Part shown: in pieces, positions 17,201 through 27,153 of the stretch
Position numbering within the stretch: the first letter of the stretch is position 1
Layout of the letters: each line of letters opens with the position of its first letter
NCBI RefSeq assembly: GCF_004323735.1
Contig: NZ_CP036455.1
Span: 3,901,101 to 3,965,100 of the forward strand
DNA: 64,000 nucleotides
Reading direction: 5' to 3'
Origin: Streptomonospora litoralis
GTDB lineage: Bacteria; Actinomycetota; Actinomycetes; Streptosporangiales; Streptosporangiaceae
The notes under the pieces: model-generated
What the model saw: only the letters and a program-made list of their open reading frames with translations
Database searches by the model: none
Told to the model about the DNA's origin: nothing
Position numbers and translations under genes: made by a program

Positions 17201-18364
17201 ATGAGCGACAACGGGCCCTACACACAGCCTCCGCAGTACCCGGAGGGCGAGGGCGGGTCGGGCGGGCAGCAGCCGCCCTACGGCGGCGGCTACGGCCAGC
17301 CGGGCCCCGAGCAGGGAGCGCCCCAACCCGGCCAGCCGTACGGGAGCGGGCCCTATCAGGCTCCGCAGCAGCCCCCCTACCCCCAACAGCCGCAAAGCGG
17401 GCCCTACGGCGACCCCTCGGGCGCTCACCCCGCCGGTCCCTACGGCGACCCCTCCGGCGGCCAGCCCGGGTACGGCCAGCCCGGCTACGGGCAGCCGGGC
17501 TACGGCCCGCAGCAGCCCGCCCCCCACTTCCAGCAGCCCGCCGACCAGCAGATGTTCGCCGGCGGCGGCCAGCCGCCCTACGGGCCGCCCCCGGGCGGCC
17601 CGATGGGTCCGGGCGGCGGCTACCCGCCGCCCAAGAAGAGCAACGCCGGGCTGTTCGTCGTCGTCGGCGGCGGCGCCGTCATCGTGATCCTGGTGATCGC
17701 GGTGCTGGTGGTCCTCCTGCGCAATCCGGGCGGCGGGCAGCAGCCCGTCGCGGACCCCACGCCCGATCCCGCGGAGACCGGGTCGACGCCGGAGGAGACT
17801 CCCACGGAGTCGGAGGGCACCGAGCAGGCGTCGGACAGCGGCCCCCCGTATGCGCTGCCGGAGGAGCCCTGCTCGACCATCCCGGAGGACATGCTCGGCG
17901 AGCACGGCGTCGAGGACGGCAGTAAGAGCCTCACCGACTCGTCCTCGACCTGCAACTGGTACATCGACGGCGAGGGCGACACCTACGGCAGCTTGTCGGT
18001 GTCGTATGCGACGCCGTATGCGGGCTCCGACTCCGTCGAGGGCGCCAAGGAGGAGTTCCAGTCCAACGTGGACTACGCCACCGACGAGGGCAACAGCTAC
18101 AGCGAGCTGGAGGTCCACAACGAGGAGGAGGCCGACCTCGGCGACGAGGCGGTACTGGTGTTCTCCACCGAGGTCGTGCTGGACACGCAGGACTCCGTGG
18201 CCACCATGCTGATCCGCAAGGGCAACATGAACATCGAGGTGCGCTACTCCCTCTCCCCCGGCCTCAACGCCGACAAGGACACCCCGGCACCGCTGGAGTT
18301 CTCCGACGTCGAGTCGATGATGCACGACTTCGGCAAGGAGTCGCTCACCCCCATCGGCGGTTGA
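17201..18364 (+). CDS. Membrane-anchored protein with Pro/Gly/Gln-rich N-terminus
   Basis: 387 residues. The first about 145 are low complexity, with repeated PYG, GQPGYG and QQPPY units, and are presumed cytosolic. One membrane helix follows (LFVVVGGGAVIVILVIAVLV). The acidic extracellular part has two cysteines (EEPCSTIPE; STCNWYID) and resembles DUF3558-like domains of actinobacterial surface proteins. GGGGAG precedes the ATG. The function is unknown. The repeated Gly/Pro/Tyr tract is like those that position cell-division or secretion-linked membrane proteins, but this is only a compositional likeness. Confidence 0.75.
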   Translation: MSDNGPYTQPPQYPEGEGGSGGQQPPYGGGYGQPGPEQGAPQPGQPYGSGPYQAPQQPPYPQQPQSGPYGDPSGAHPAGPYGDPSGGQPGYGQPGYGQPGYGPQQPAPHFQQPADQQMFAGGGQPPYGPPPGGPMGPGGGYPPPKKSNAGLFVVVGGGAVIVILVIAVLVVLLRNPGGGQQPVADPTPDPAETGSTPEETPTESEGTEQASDSGPPYALPEEPCSTIPEDMLGEHGVEDGSKSLTDSSSTCNWYIDGEGDTYGSLSVSYATPYAGSDSVEGAKEEFQSNVDYATDEGNSYSELEVHNEEEADLGDEAVLVFSTEVVLDTQDSVATMLIRKGNMNIEVRYSLSPGLNADKDTPAPLEFSDVESMMHDFGKESLTPIGG

Positions 18365-18398
18365 GCGCAGGCGCCGTGAGCGCGTGAGAGCACGCTGA

Positions 18399-18432
18399 GA
18401 AGGGGGTGCGGCCCGCGGGCCGCACCCCCTTC
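18399..18432. terminator. Perfect 34-bp palindromic terminator
   Basis: Two 17-base arms (GAAGGGGGTGCGGCCCG and its complement) between the convergent membrane-protein gene and metE. It ends 35-68 bases after the 18364 stop and would act in both directions. The next 200 bases, to metE, show nothing else. Confidence 0.85.
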
Positions 18433-18641
18433 GTGTGTCCGGTTTTCTCCGCCCGCTCCCGCCGTGCGGCGGGTCCGGGCGTGCCCCGGCGGGGCGGCGC
18501 CGCACCGCCGACCGGGCGGTGCCGAGCACGGCGGCGCGGACTCCGCCGGTCGCGGTACCCGCACCGCCGTGCCGGTCCGAGGAGGGGCCGGTGCCCGACC
18601 GCTTTGGCCCCGGACCTCGGAGCGAGCCCGGTCCGCCGGTG

Positions 18642-20912
18642 TCAGCGGCCGATCTCGGTACGGACCCGCCGCGCCGCCTCGACCATGTTGCGCAGCGCCG
18701 GCTCGACCTCCGCGTACCCGCGGGTCTTCAGTCCGCAGTCGGGGTTGACCCACAGCTGCTCGGGCGAGAGCGCACGCAGCGCGCTGCGCAGCCCCGTCTC
18801 GATCTCCTGCACGGAGGGCACCCGCGGGGAGTGGATGTCGTAGACACCCGGCCCGATCCCGCGCCGGTACCCCTTCGACGCGAGGTCGTCCACCAGCTCC
18901 ATGTGCGAGCGGGCGGCCTCCACGCTGGTGACGTCGGCGTCGAGTGCCTCGATCGCCCCGACGATCCTGCCGAACTCCGAGTAGCACATGTGCGTGTGGA
19001 TGCGGGTGCTCGCCGCCGCCCCGGAGGTCGCCAGCCGGAAGGAGTCGATCGCCCAGGCCAGGTAGTCCGCGCGCAGCTCCTCGCGCAGCGGAAGCAGCTC
19101 GCGCAGGGCAGCCTCGTCGACCTGGATGTGGCGGATGCCCTCCTTCTCCAGGTCGGCGATCTCGTCGCGCAGCGCGAGCGCAACTTGGCGGGCGGTGTCG
19201 CCCAGCGGCTGGTCGTCGCGCACGAACGACCAGGCCAGCATGGTCACCGGGCCGGTGAGCATGCCCTTGACCGGCTTGTCGGTGCGGGACTGGGCGTAGG
19301 TGATCCACTCCACCGTCATCGGCTCGGGGCGCGAGACGTCACCGTAGAGGATGGGCGGACGCACGCACCGCGAACCGTAGGACTGCACCCAGCCGTTGAC
19401 GGTGGTGATGTAGCCGTCCAGCTGCTCGGCGAAGTACTGCACCATGTCGTTGCGCTCGGGCTCGCCGTGCACGAGCACATCCAGGCCGATGTCCTCCTGG
19501 AGTGCGATGACGCGGTCGATCTCCGCGCGCATCAGGCGCTTGTACTCGGCCTCGCCGATGCGTCCGGCCCGGTGGTCGGCGCGGGCGCCGCGCACCTCGG
19601 GCGTCTGCGGGAACGAGCCGATGGTCGTGGTCGCCAGCACGGGTTCCTTGCCGGCGGCCGTGCGCTGCTCGTCGCCCACCCGGGTGGTCTCGCCGCCCAG
19701 CGCCTCCAGCCGGGCGCGCACCCGGGGGTCGGTGAAGGAGGCGGGGGCGGCGGAGCGGGCGGCCCGCAGCTCCTCGGCGACACCGTCGTCACCCTCGGTG
19801 AGAGCGCGGCCGAGCAGCACGACTTCGTCGACCTTCTGCCGCGCGAACGCCAGGCGCTCGCGCACCGCCGGGTCCATATCCGGCTCGGCGTCCAGGTCGA
19901 TCGGCACGTGCAGCAGCGAGCAGGACGTGCTCACGTCGACGCGGCCGGCCAGGCCCAGCAGGGAGCCCAGGGTCGACAGCTTGCCGGGGACGTCGGCGCG
20001 CCAGACGTTGCGGCCGTCGACGATGCCCGCGACAAGGGTCTTGTCGCCCAGGCCGGAGACCCGGGCCAGCTCCCCGACTCCCTCGGGGCCGGCGACGAAG
20101 TCCAACCCGATCTGCTCGATCCCGGTGCGCTTGAGGGCCTCCAGCGCGTCGGTGCCGATGGCGCCGAAGTAGGTCGAGACCAGCAGCTCGGGCCGCTCGG
20201 ACAGGTCGCCCAAGCGGGTGTAGGCGTACTCCAGCGAGGCGAGCTCGGCCCGGCCGTCGTCGGCGGCCAGGATCGGCTCGTCGATCTGCACCGACGCCGC
20301 TCCGGCGGCCGACAGCTGCGCGAGCAGCTCGGAGTAGGCCGCCAGCAGGTCGTCGAGCAGTTCGAGCGTCCGCCACCCCGGGGGCGCGTCGGCGGCGGGC
20401 TTGGCCAGCAGCAGGAAGGTCAGCGGGCCGACCAGCACCGGCCGGGTCTCGATCCCCAATCCTTTGGCCTGGGTGTACTCCGATAGCGGCTTGCCGCCGG
20501 CCAGGCGCGGACGTGTCGCCGGGGAAAGCTCGGGGACCAGGTAGTGGTAGTTCGTGTCGAACCACTTGGTCATCTCCATGGGCTGGAGTTCCCCGGTGCC
20601 GCGCGCCATGGCGAAGTACGCCGCGAGCTCGGATTCGCGGTCCGAGGCGGCCTCGAACATATGGCGGAAGCGCTCGGGCACGAGCCCGAACAGGACCGCG
20701 GTGTCGAGGACGTGGTCGTAGTAGGAGAACGTGTTGGACGGAGCGGTGCCGATCCCGGCATCGCGCAGCGACTCCCAGACGCCGCGGCGCAGGTGTGCCG
20801 CGACGGCGTCGAGTTCGGCGGCGCCGGTCCGGCCCGCCCAGTGGGACTCCTCGGCCCGCTTCAGCTCGCGGTCGGGTCCGATGCGCGGGTATCCGTGAAC
20901 GGTCGTGGTCAT
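18642..20912 (-). CDS. metE: Cobalamin-independent methionine synthase
   Basis: A 756-residue MetE, normal length. It transfers the methyl group of 5-methyltetrahydrofolate to homocysteine. The N-terminal start [20 protein letters not shown] and the C-terminal barrel with the zinc ligands ([10 protein letters not shown] and [11 protein letters not shown]) are present. ATG 20912 shares a base with the stop of a short upstream ORF (TGATG). Expression is controlled by a cobalamin riboswitch about 230 bases upstream, so the enzyme is made when B12 is scarce and MetH cannot work. Confidence 0.96.
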   Translation of the reverse strand: MTTTVHGYPRIGPDRELKRAEESHWAGRTGAAELDAVAAHLRRGVWESLRDAGIGTAPSNTFSYYDHVLDTAVLFGLVPERFRHMFEAASDRESELAAYFAMARGTGELQPMEMTKWFDTNYHYLVPELSPATRPRLAGGKPLSEYTQAKGLGIETRPVLVGPLTFLLLAKPAADAPPGWRTLELLDDLLAAYSELLAQLSAAGAASVQIDEPILAADDGRAELASLEYAYTRLGDLSERPELLVSTYFGAIGTDALEALKRTGIEQIGLDFVAGPEGVGELARVSGLGDKTLVAGIVDGRNVWRADVPGKLSTLGSLLGLAGRVDVSTSCSLLHVPIDLDAEPDMDPAVRERLAFARQKVDEVVLLGRALTEGDDGVAEELRAARSAAPASFTDPRVRARLEALGGETTRVGDEQRTAAGKEPVLATTTIGSFPQTPEVRGARADHRAGRIGEAEYKRLMRAEIDRVIALQEDIGLDVLVHGEPERNDMVQYFAEQLDGYITTVNGWVQSYGSRCVRPPILYGDVSRPEPMTVEWITYAQSRTDKPVKGMLTGPVTMLAWSFVRDDQPLGDTARQVALALRDEIADLEKEGIRHIQVDEAALRELLPLREELRADYLAWAIDSFRLATSGAAASTRIHTHMCYSEFGRIVGAIEALDADVTSVEAARSHMELVDDLASKGYRRGIGPGVYDIHSPRVPSVQEIETGLRSALRALSPEQLWVNPDCGLKTRGYAEVEPALRNMVEAARRVRTEIGR

Positions 20913-20950
20913 CAGGCGGCACCGCCCTCGAACGGGTGGCCGTATCGCAT
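20912..20950 (-). CDS. Putative 12-residue leader peptide upstream of metE
   Basis: ATG 20950 opens a 12-codon frame, [12 protein letters not shown], whose TGA overlaps the metE ATG by one base. A GAGGGAGAG ribosome site lies about eight bases upstream, whereas metE itself has only a GAGGGCGG inside this frame. Translation of metE may therefore depend on termination and re-initiation from this leader. No Met-rich attenuation signal is present. The coding status is inference from layout. Confidence 0.5.
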   Translation of the reverse strand: MRYGHPFEGGAA

Positions 20951-21139
20951 GGCTTGTTCTCTCCCTCGTCGATAAGCCGGACGATCCGCGGCCGCGGGGG
21001 AGGGTGCGCGAGCGCACAAGCGCCACCGCCCTGGCCCTCCCGCGAGGCACACGGACCACCGCGAACGCGTCCGCGCTCGCGGGCGGTGGCAGGTGTTCGG
21101 ACTCGTGGGCGCGGTGCGGACCGTTCGGCCCGCTCCTCC

Positions 21140-21278
21140 TACCGGCCGCCGCTTCCCAGGCGCGTCGCCCAGTGCCGATGGCGGCTTTCGTTCCCACATA
21201 CCGCTGCGGGGCAGTCCCGGATTCGCACCGGGTTCCCTCTTGCGACACGCACAGCGAACCGTGCGTGTACCGACCGCG
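21140..21278 (-). ncRNA. Cobalamin riboswitch controlling metE
   Basis: On the minus strand the order of conserved elements is GGGAACCCGGTGCGAATCCG, ACTGCCCCGCAGCGGT, GGGAACGAA, CACTGGG and CTGGGAAGC, which matches the core of the AdoCbl riboswitch. The element ends about 190 bases before the leader ORF. Two further stems (around 21056-21089 and 21004-21017) lie between it and the leader and could be the expression platform. No U-run follows, so control of translation or Rho access is more likely than intrinsic termination. Confidence 0.92.
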
Positions 21279-21284
21279 ACTGCC

Positions 21285-21290
21285 ACTATA
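21285..21290 (-). promoter_or_regulatory. Candidate -10 box of metE
   Basis: TATAGT on the minus strand just before the riboswitch gives a start point near 21278. No good -35 was found. Confidence 0.45.
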
Positions 21291-21592
21291 GACCAGGCCG
21301 TCATGAGCGCCCGAGGACGGATCCGCAGCACGGGAAGCCTGGGGCCGCGCGGGTCCGACCGGGTTCGCCGCCTTCGTCCGTGCACCGCGCCGAACCGCTG
21401 CGGCCGATTGCCGGACCTTGAGCGGTTGATGACCGGATTTTGACGCATCCCATGCATAGCGCGCTCCGACATGGGGTTACGCTCGACGATTGGACCGTGT
21501 CCGAATTGATATGTCATTCGCGGAACCACACGGATTCCCCGGGCGACACAGTCACCGGCCCCCTCTCACAGACCGACAAGGACCCGCACCAG

Positions 21593-23176
21593 TTGAAGCA
21601 CCACCCCCTTGGCCTGCATATGACTCCCCTTTGCCCCCGACCACCCAAGGCTGCCGGATTCCGGTCGGCGGATGTCCGCGCCGCTTCGGCGGCGGTCGCG
21701 CTGGCCCTGGCACTCACGGCTTGCACCGGAGGCGAAGCGGATCCGGCCGCATCGGGCGGGTCCGCGTCGCCTTCACCGTCGTCCACGCCCGCCACGGGCG
21801 AGCGTGACGAACTGACGGTCGTCGACAGCAAGCACATCCCCGGCCTGGAGGAGAAGACCGTCACCGAGGACTTGGCGGGCGGGGTCGAGGCCGAGCTGTC
21901 CTACCCGAGCATCCCCAACGCCGATCCGTTCACCGACCGCCTCGCCGAGATCATCAAGCTGGAGGCCCACGACTTCGCGGGTGCCGAGCCGGACGCGAAG
22001 TCGTACTCGGTCGACTGGGACGTCAGCGTGGCCCGAGGCAACGTGATGGCGGTCCGCCTGACCCAGCGGGAGAAGGACGGCGACGGCGAGCGCACCCGCC
22101 ACTCCACCTACTGGTACAACACCGAGTCCGGCCACACCGCCTACTCCACCGAACTGCTGGCCGGCCAGGAGCAGCTGGAGAAGCTGCACAGCCTGGTCGA
22201 GGACCGGCTCTTGGACCGGGACGGCGTCAGGTCCGCGTCACTGCAGCCCATCGCCGAGGTGTACGACTCCCTGGGATTCAACGCGAACGGCGACCTGGTG
22301 GCGGAGTTCGACGAGGGCCAGGTCGCGCCCGCCGGGAAGGGGCGCGTCCGTGCGGTCGTGCCCGCGGACGAGGTGCGGCCCCTGCTGTCGTCCTTGGGCG
22401 AGCGGGCACAGCAGGCGGCGGTGGTCGTCACACCGAAGTTCGAGATCGAGCAAGCCGCCAGCGCGCCCAAGGGCGGCAAGTCGGCGGGCAGCGTTCCGGG
22501 CATGCACCCGCCGGCGGCCGGGGAGGTCGACTGCGACGATCCCTCGTCCAAATGCATCGCCCTGACCTTCGACGACGGCCCGGGGGCCCGCACACCGCGA
22601 CTGCTGAACGCGCTGGAGAAGCACGATGCCAAGGCGACGTTCTTCGTCACCGGCGGCCCGGTGCGCCAGCACCCCGACACCGTGCGCCGCACCTACGCCG
22701 AGGGCCACGAACTGGCCAACCACACGGTGCACCACCCTGATCTGACCTCGATCGCGAAGAGCGGTGTCACCGACGAGCTGACGACCGTCAACAAGCTGGT
22801 GCGCCGCGAGACGGGCTACACCATGGACCTGATGCGCCCGCCCTACGGCGCCACCGACGGCGCCGTCGCCGATGTCGCCGAGAAGATGGGCCAAGCCCAG
22901 ATCCTGTGGAACGTCGACACCTACGACTGGCGCGACCGCGACGCGGGGATCGTCAGCGACCGGGCCGTACAGCGGGCCCAGCCGGGCTCCATAGTGCTGA
23001 TGCACGACATCCACAGCACCACCGTCAAGGCCGTGCCCGAGATCCTGGAGCGGTTGGACGACAAGGGTTACACCATGGTCACGGTGTCGCAACTGCTCGG
23101 CGAGACCGAGCCCGGCAAGAAGTACACCGAGGGCAAGCCGGAGGAGTCCCCGGACTCGCCGTCGCCCAGTCCGTAA
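21593..23176 (+). CDS. Polysaccharide deacetylase lipoprotein (paralogue 1)
   Basis: About 527 residues. A signal segment ends in the lipobox ALTAC, so the protein is anchored outside the membrane. The middle 200 residues match the DUF3298-like region often placed before NodB domains. The NodB catalytic domain follows, with LTFDDGPG (catalytic and metal Asp), the metal-binding NHTVHH and the RPPYGATDG motif, ending with LMHDIH. It probably removes N-acetyl groups from peptidoglycan or another wall glycan. TTG 21593 (AAGGA 10 bases upstream) and ATG 21620 are both possible starts; a longer frame to 21440 has no support. The tail is Pro/Ser/Glu-rich. Confidence 0.85.
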   Translation: MKHHPLGLHMTPLCPRPPKAAGFRSADVRAASAAVALALALTACTGGEADPAASGGSASPSPSSTPATGERDELTVVDSKHIPGLEEKTVTEDLAGGVEAELSYPSIPNADPFTDRLAEIIKLEAHDFAGAEPDAKSYSVDWDVSVARGNVMAVRLTQREKDGDGERTRHSTYWYNTESGHTAYSTELLAGQEQLEKLHSLVEDRLLDRDGVRSASLQPIAEVYDSLGFNANGDLVAEFDEGQVAPAGKGRVRAVVPADEVRPLLSSLGERAQQAAVVVTPKFEIEQAASAPKGGKSAGSVPGMHPPAAGEVDCDDPSSKCIALTFDDGPGARTPRLLNALEKHDAKATFFVTGGPVRQHPDTVRRTYAEGHELANHTVHHPDLTSIAKSGVTDELTTVNKLVRRETGYTMDLMRPPYGATDGAVADVAEKMGQAQILWNVDTYDWRDRDAGIVSDRAVQRAQPGSIVLMHDIHSTTVKAVPEILERLDDKGYTMVTVSQLLGETEPGKKYTEGKPEESPDSPSPSP

Positions 23177-23243
23177 CCTCGGCGCGCGGCTGCCACCAGC
23201 GGATCCGCGGAATCCGGTGCAGGCAGGCGTCGGGGGGAAGACG

Positions 23244-23290
23244 GCGCGAACGCGGGATGTCCCCGATGCGGGGGAACCCCGCGTTCGCGC
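23244..23290. terminator. Terminator hairpin
   Basis: Arms GCGCGAACGCGGG / CCCGCGTTCGCGC (23244-23256, 23278-23290) downstream of paralogue 1. Confidence 0.8.
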
Positions 23291-23487
23291 GTAGGCTGGT
23301 GCGCCGTGGCGCAGGGACACCCCGCCGGATACCCGGTTACCCGCGCAGGGGCCGCCGAACCATTCCACCGTGTCCTGAAACGGCCGCTTGACAGGCTTCC
23401 GTGGGGGAACGCGATGGTTGAGGGCGGTCGTTCCCGACGACGAGAGCAGCCACCACAGCGTGCCCCGTGGACGTGAAGGGAATTCCG

Positions 23488-24096
23488 ATGGCCGTTGCGT
23501 TAGCCCGCGACTATGCCTGGTTGCGGGAGACTCAGCCGGACCTCGCCGAAGCGTACTGCCTCTCCTACGTCCGAGGACTCGGCAAGACCGCCGCCCTGGG
23601 CCGGCTCGGCGTCGCCGAGCGCGACCTGCGGTCGCTGCCCATCGCCGAGGCCGTCGAGGCCGCCCTGTGCGCCGAAGGCCGCCCCCCGATGACGGTCCAC
23701 GCGCTCTCGGTCGGCGGCTGGACGGTGATCATCGAGCCCACCGGCTGCCGGGTGACCCGGCCGGAGTGCTACCGCACACTCTCCGCCGAGACGGAGCTGG
23801 TCTCGGTACGGGTGCTGATGGACCACCGCTACGAGTTCCGCTGGGTGATCGACGGCGTGCTGCAGACCTTCTTCGACGCACGCACTCCGCAGGTGCGGCG
23901 CGGCACGCGCCCCGACGCGCTGGAAGGGCCGATGAACGCCGTCGGCTTGGGCGGCACGGCCCCCGAGTGCGACCCGGGCGAGGGCGTGCTGGCGCTGGCC
24001 GACCGGGTGACCGGCGTGCGCATCCGCTCCTCCCACCTGGCCGGTCCGCTACTGGGTGCCGAACTCGACTCCGCGCTTCCGCTGGCGCCGCGCTGA
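23488..24096 (+). CDS. DUF6461 family protein
   Basis: A 202-residue cytosolic protein beginning MAVALARDYAWLRETQPDLA. The layout (N-terminal helix, a central GGWTVIIEPTGCRVTRPE segment and a C-terminal ALADRVTGVRI) matches DUF6461, a family common in Streptomyces and Nocardiopsis with no known function. GAAGGGA lies six bases before ATG 23488. A TTGACA at 23388-23393 may be its -35, although the -10 is poor. It sits alone between two deacetylase paralogues with terminators or gaps on both sides, so a shared role is not implied. Confidence 0.7.
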   Translation: MAVALARDYAWLRETQPDLAEAYCLSYVRGLGKTAALGRLGVAERDLRSLPIAEAVEAALCAEGRPPMTVHALSVGGWTVIIEPTGCRVTRPECYRTLSAETELVSVRVLMDHRYEFRWVIDGVLQTFFDARTPQVRRGTRPDALEGPMNAVGLGGTAPECDPGEGVLALADRVTGVRIRSSHLAGPLLGAELDSALPLAPR

Positions 24097-24338
24097 GCCC
24101 GTGCGCCGCCGGGCCTGCGGGCCGGGGCGCACACGGGCGCCGGGCCGGGGTGCGGCGTCGCCTCCGGTGTCGATCATTGGCCTGATGTGGACAGTTGCCG
24201 GGTTGCGGTACTACCCGCACCGCGCGTGACCTACGTTTTCCTGCGTAACCTGCGCAGATGCCGTGGTGCGCGCGGGCCCGGCGGAGTCCCGCCCCTTCGG
24301 CCGCGGCGCCCCGCCTCGTGGAAGGAACCTCCCGGCGC

Positions 24339-25844
24339 ATGTCCCCATCCCCGAGCGGCTCCGAACCGGCCCCGCGGCGGCTCCGCCCCCCAGGAGGGAT
24401 CCGGTCCCTGATCGGCGCCGCGGCGCTGGCCGCGGCGACCGGCTGCAACGCGCTGGCCCTGCCCGCTCCGCCGCCCACGGAGTTCACCTCCTTCGCGGCC
24501 GAGAACGTGACCGGCCTCGGCGAGTCCCGCGTCGGCGGCCTCGGCGGCGACGGGCTCACCGTGCGCGCGTCGGTGCCCGAGATCCCCGATGCCCTTCCGC
24601 TCACCGACCGCCTCACCGCGATCGTCGAACAGGAGGCGGCCGACTTCCGCGACGCCCTGCCCCGAGCCGAGCGGCTGGAGGTCGACTGGGAGCTGACGGC
24701 GGCGGGGAAGGGGGTGGTCGGCGTACGCCTCACGCGCACCGAGACCGACCACCGCGGCAGCCACGATGCCTACTCCACCTACTACTACGACACCCGCACC
24801 GGGCGCACCGCCTACTCCACCGAGCTGCTGGCCGGCGACTCCGAGCTGCGCGAGCTGAACCGGCGCGTCGCCGCGGAACTGAAGGGCACCGCCGCCGAGG
24901 CCGCCGGCCTGTATCCCGGTTTCCGGCTCTACGATTCCATCGGCTTCAACCACGACGGCGGCCTCGTCGCCGAGTTCGACGCCGGCCGGGCGGCGCCCGT
25001 CGGCCAGGGGCGGATCGCCGCCGCCGTGCCCGCCGGCGACGCCCGGCCGCTGCTGTCGGAGCTGGGCGAGCGCGTGCTGGCGGCCTCGCGCATGGATCCG
25101 CGCGCGTTCTCGGTGGAGTCCCCGCCCGCCCAGGATCCGCCCGCCGACCCCCGCGTCCCGGGCTCCCGCCCCGGCGGCGGCGACCACGCGTGCGGCGTCG
25201 AGACCAACTGCGTGGCGCTGACGTTCGACGACGGACCCGCCGGTCCGACGGACGAGGTGCTGGACGTGCTGGCCGAGTACGACGCCGAGGCCACGTTCTT
25301 CCTCTCCGGCCACGCGATCCGCAGCCGGCCCGCGCTACTGGGCCGCGCGTGGTCGCAGGGCCACGGGATCGGCAACCACGGCGACACCCACGAGTCGTTC
25401 CCGCAGCTGAGCCGGGCAGAGCTGGACGCCGAACTGACCACCGTGGATGCGCTGATCCGCCGCGAAACCGGTACCGAGGTCGACATCCTGCGCCCTCCGT
25501 TCGGCCACACCGACGGCACGGTCGCCGAGGTCGCGGCCGAGCACGGCCAGGCGCAGATCGTCTGGGACACCGATTCCCGGGACTGGACCGGCATCTCCGC
25601 CGAGGAGATCGTCGCCAACGTCGTCGCGCGCACTCCGCCCAACGGGCTGGTGCTCATGCACGACACGGAGAAGCACACGGCCGCCGCCCTGCCCGCGATC
25701 CTGGAGCACTTCGCCGCGCAGGGCTACGCTCTGGTGACCGTCTCCGACCTGCTCGGCGGCACCGAAGCCGGCGAGCTGTACTACAGCATGGATCCGGCGG
25801 CCAACGACGTGTGCATCCAGCTGAACGGCTGCCCGCTGGGTTGA
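24339..25844 (+). CDS. Polysaccharide deacetylase lipoprotein (paralogue 2)
   Basis: 501 residues, the same architecture as the gene at 21.6 kb. A lipobox-like AATGC gives the anchor. A DUF3298-like region shares stretches such as GRTAYSTELLAG with paralogue 1, and the NodB domain has LTFDDGPAG, NHGDTH and RPPFGHTDG. Metal ligands are conserved, so it should be active. The two proteins align throughout and probably arose by duplication, later separated by the DUF6461 gene. ATG 24339 gives a good signal; GGAAGG lies 13 bases away. Sequence drift in the substrate loops suggests the two copies are not redundant. Confidence 0.85.
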   Translation: MSPSPSGSEPAPRRLRPPGGIRSLIGAAALAAATGCNALALPAPPPTEFTSFAAENVTGLGESRVGGLGGDGLTVRASVPEIPDALPLTDRLTAIVEQEAADFRDALPRAERLEVDWELTAAGKGVVGVRLTRTETDHRGSHDAYSTYYYDTRTGRTAYSTELLAGDSELRELNRRVAAELKGTAAEAAGLYPGFRLYDSIGFNHDGGLVAEFDAGRAAPVGQGRIAAAVPAGDARPLLSELGERVLAASRMDPRAFSVESPPAQDPPADPRVPGSRPGGGDHACGVETNCVALTFDDGPAGPTDEVLDVLAEYDAEATFFLSGHAIRSRPALLGRAWSQGHGIGNHGDTHESFPQLSRAELDAELTTVDALIRRETGTEVDILRPPFGHTDGTVAEVAAEHGQAQIVWDTDSRDWTGISAEEIVANVVARTPPNGLVLMHDTEKHTAAALPAILEHFAAQGYALVTVSDLLGGTEAGELYYSMDPAANDVCIQLNGCPLG

Positions 25845-25863
25845 CGGCTCCACCCGGCTTGCT

Positions 25864-25899
25864 CCGGTGGCCGTGTTCGGCGCCGAGCACGGCCACCGG
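25864..25899. terminator. Bidirectional terminator hairpin
   Basis: CCGGTGGCCGTG / CACGGCCACCGG (25864-25875, 25888-25899) between the convergent deacetylase and pyrD genes. Confidence 0.85.
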
Positions 25900-25906
25900 G
25901 GCAAGG

Positions 25907-27058
25907 TCAGCGACGGGAATCCGGCGCAGCAGCGGGGACCGGTTCCTCCTGCTCGGCGACGTCGGCGCCCACCGCGTCGGCGATCGACGCGTAGCCCGAG
26001 GAGCGCACCAGGCGTGCCAGGCCGCGGTGCATGCGGCGCGGCCACAGCGGCCCGCCGTAGATCAGCCCGGTGTAGCCCTGCACGAGGGTGGCGCCCGCGC
26101 GGATGCGCGCCCAGGCGTCCTCGGGCGTGGAGATCCCGCCCACGGCGATCAGCAGCAGCCCCTCGCCGGCACGGGAGCGCAGCCGACGCAGTACCTCCAG
26201 GGATCGTTCGCGCAGCGGAGCGCCGGAGAGGCCGCCCTCCCCGGCCGCGGCGACCTCCTCGGCCGGACTGCGCAGTCCGGCACGCGAGACGGTGGTGTTG
26301 GTCGCGATGACACCGTCCAGGCCGAGCTCGACGGCGAGGTCGGCGACCGCGTCGACGTCGCCGTCGGCAAGGTCCGGGGCGATCTTGACCAGCAGCGGCA
26401 GCGTGCGGTGCCCGCTGCCGTCGAGCGCGCTCCGCACGGCGAGCAGCAGCGGGCGCAGCCGCTCGACGGCCTGCAGGTCGCGCAGGCCGGGGGTGTTCGG
26501 CGAACTGACGTTGACCACCAGGTAGTCGGCGAACGGCGCCAGGCACCGCGCGCTCGCGGCGTAGTCGTCGGCCGCCTCGTCGTCGGGCACCGCCTTGGTC
26601 TTGCCGATGTTCACACCCACCACGGGGCGGTGCCCGCCGCCCCTGGAGCGCAGCGCGCGCAGGTGGTCGGCCGCCACGACGGAGCCGTGGTTGTTGAACC
26701 CCATGCGGTTGACGATCGCGGAGTCGGCGGTCAGCCGGAACAGTCGCGGTCGCGGATTGCCCGGCTGCGGGTGGGCGGTCACCGTGCCGACCTCGACGTG
26801 GCCGAATCCGAGGGCGGTCAGTCCGGCGACGCCCTCGGCGTTCTTGTCGAAGCCGGCCGCCAGACCCACCGGCCCCGGAATCTCCCGGCCGAACGCGCGC
26901 ACGGTGAGGCCGCGCCGGCGCGGCGCGCGTACCGGCCGCACGGCCTCGGCCGCGCCGGGCACGGCGGCGAGACCGCGCAGGGCCGCGAAGCTCAGGCGGT
27001 GGATCGTCTCGGCGTCGGTGTGCCGCAGTACGGCGTGGAAGAGGAACTGGTAGAGCAC
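25907..27058 (-). CDS. pyrD: Quinone-dependent dihydroorotate dehydrogenase
   Basis: A 383-residue class 2 enzyme that oxidises dihydroorotate to orotate with quinone at the membrane, in pyrimidine synthesis. The N-terminal helices ([20 protein letters not shown]) are the class 2 membrane-association segment. FMN and substrate motifs [30 protein letters not shown] and [12 protein letters not shown] are present. The catalytic base Ser lies in the NVSSPN motif. Length is slightly above average because of a short Pro/Ala tail. The gene stands alone, without other pyr genes. Confidence 0.95.
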   Translation of the reverse strand: MLYQFLFHAVLRHTDAETIHRLSFAALRGLAAVPGAAEAVRPVRAPRRRGLTVRAFGREIPGPVGLAAGFDKNAEGVAGLTALGFGHVEVGTVTAHPQPGNPRPRLFRLTADSAIVNRMGFNNHGSVVAADHLRALRSRGGGHRPVVGVNIGKTKAVPDDEAADDYAASARCLAPFADYLVVNVSSPNTPGLRDLQAVERLRPLLLAVRSALDGSGHRTLPLLVKIAPDLADGDVDAVADLAVELGLDGVIATNTTVSRAGLRSPAEEVAAAGEGGLSGAPLRERSLEVLRRLRSRAGEGLLLIAVGGISTPEDAWARIRAGATLVQGYTGLIYGGPLWPRRMHRGLARLVRSSGYASIADAVGADVAEQEEPVPAAAPDSRR

Positions 27059-27153
27059 GGGCTTTTCCGGATTCGGGTACGGGGTCGGGGGACGTCGGGA
27101 CCCGCGTGCGCCGGGTGCCTGTCGGACGCGGGCGGCGCCGTGGTGCGGCGGTC

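Noticed and set aside
18435-20486. Long plus-strand open frame opposite metE
   Set aside because: Shadow of metE caused by third-position GC; composition unlike a real protein.
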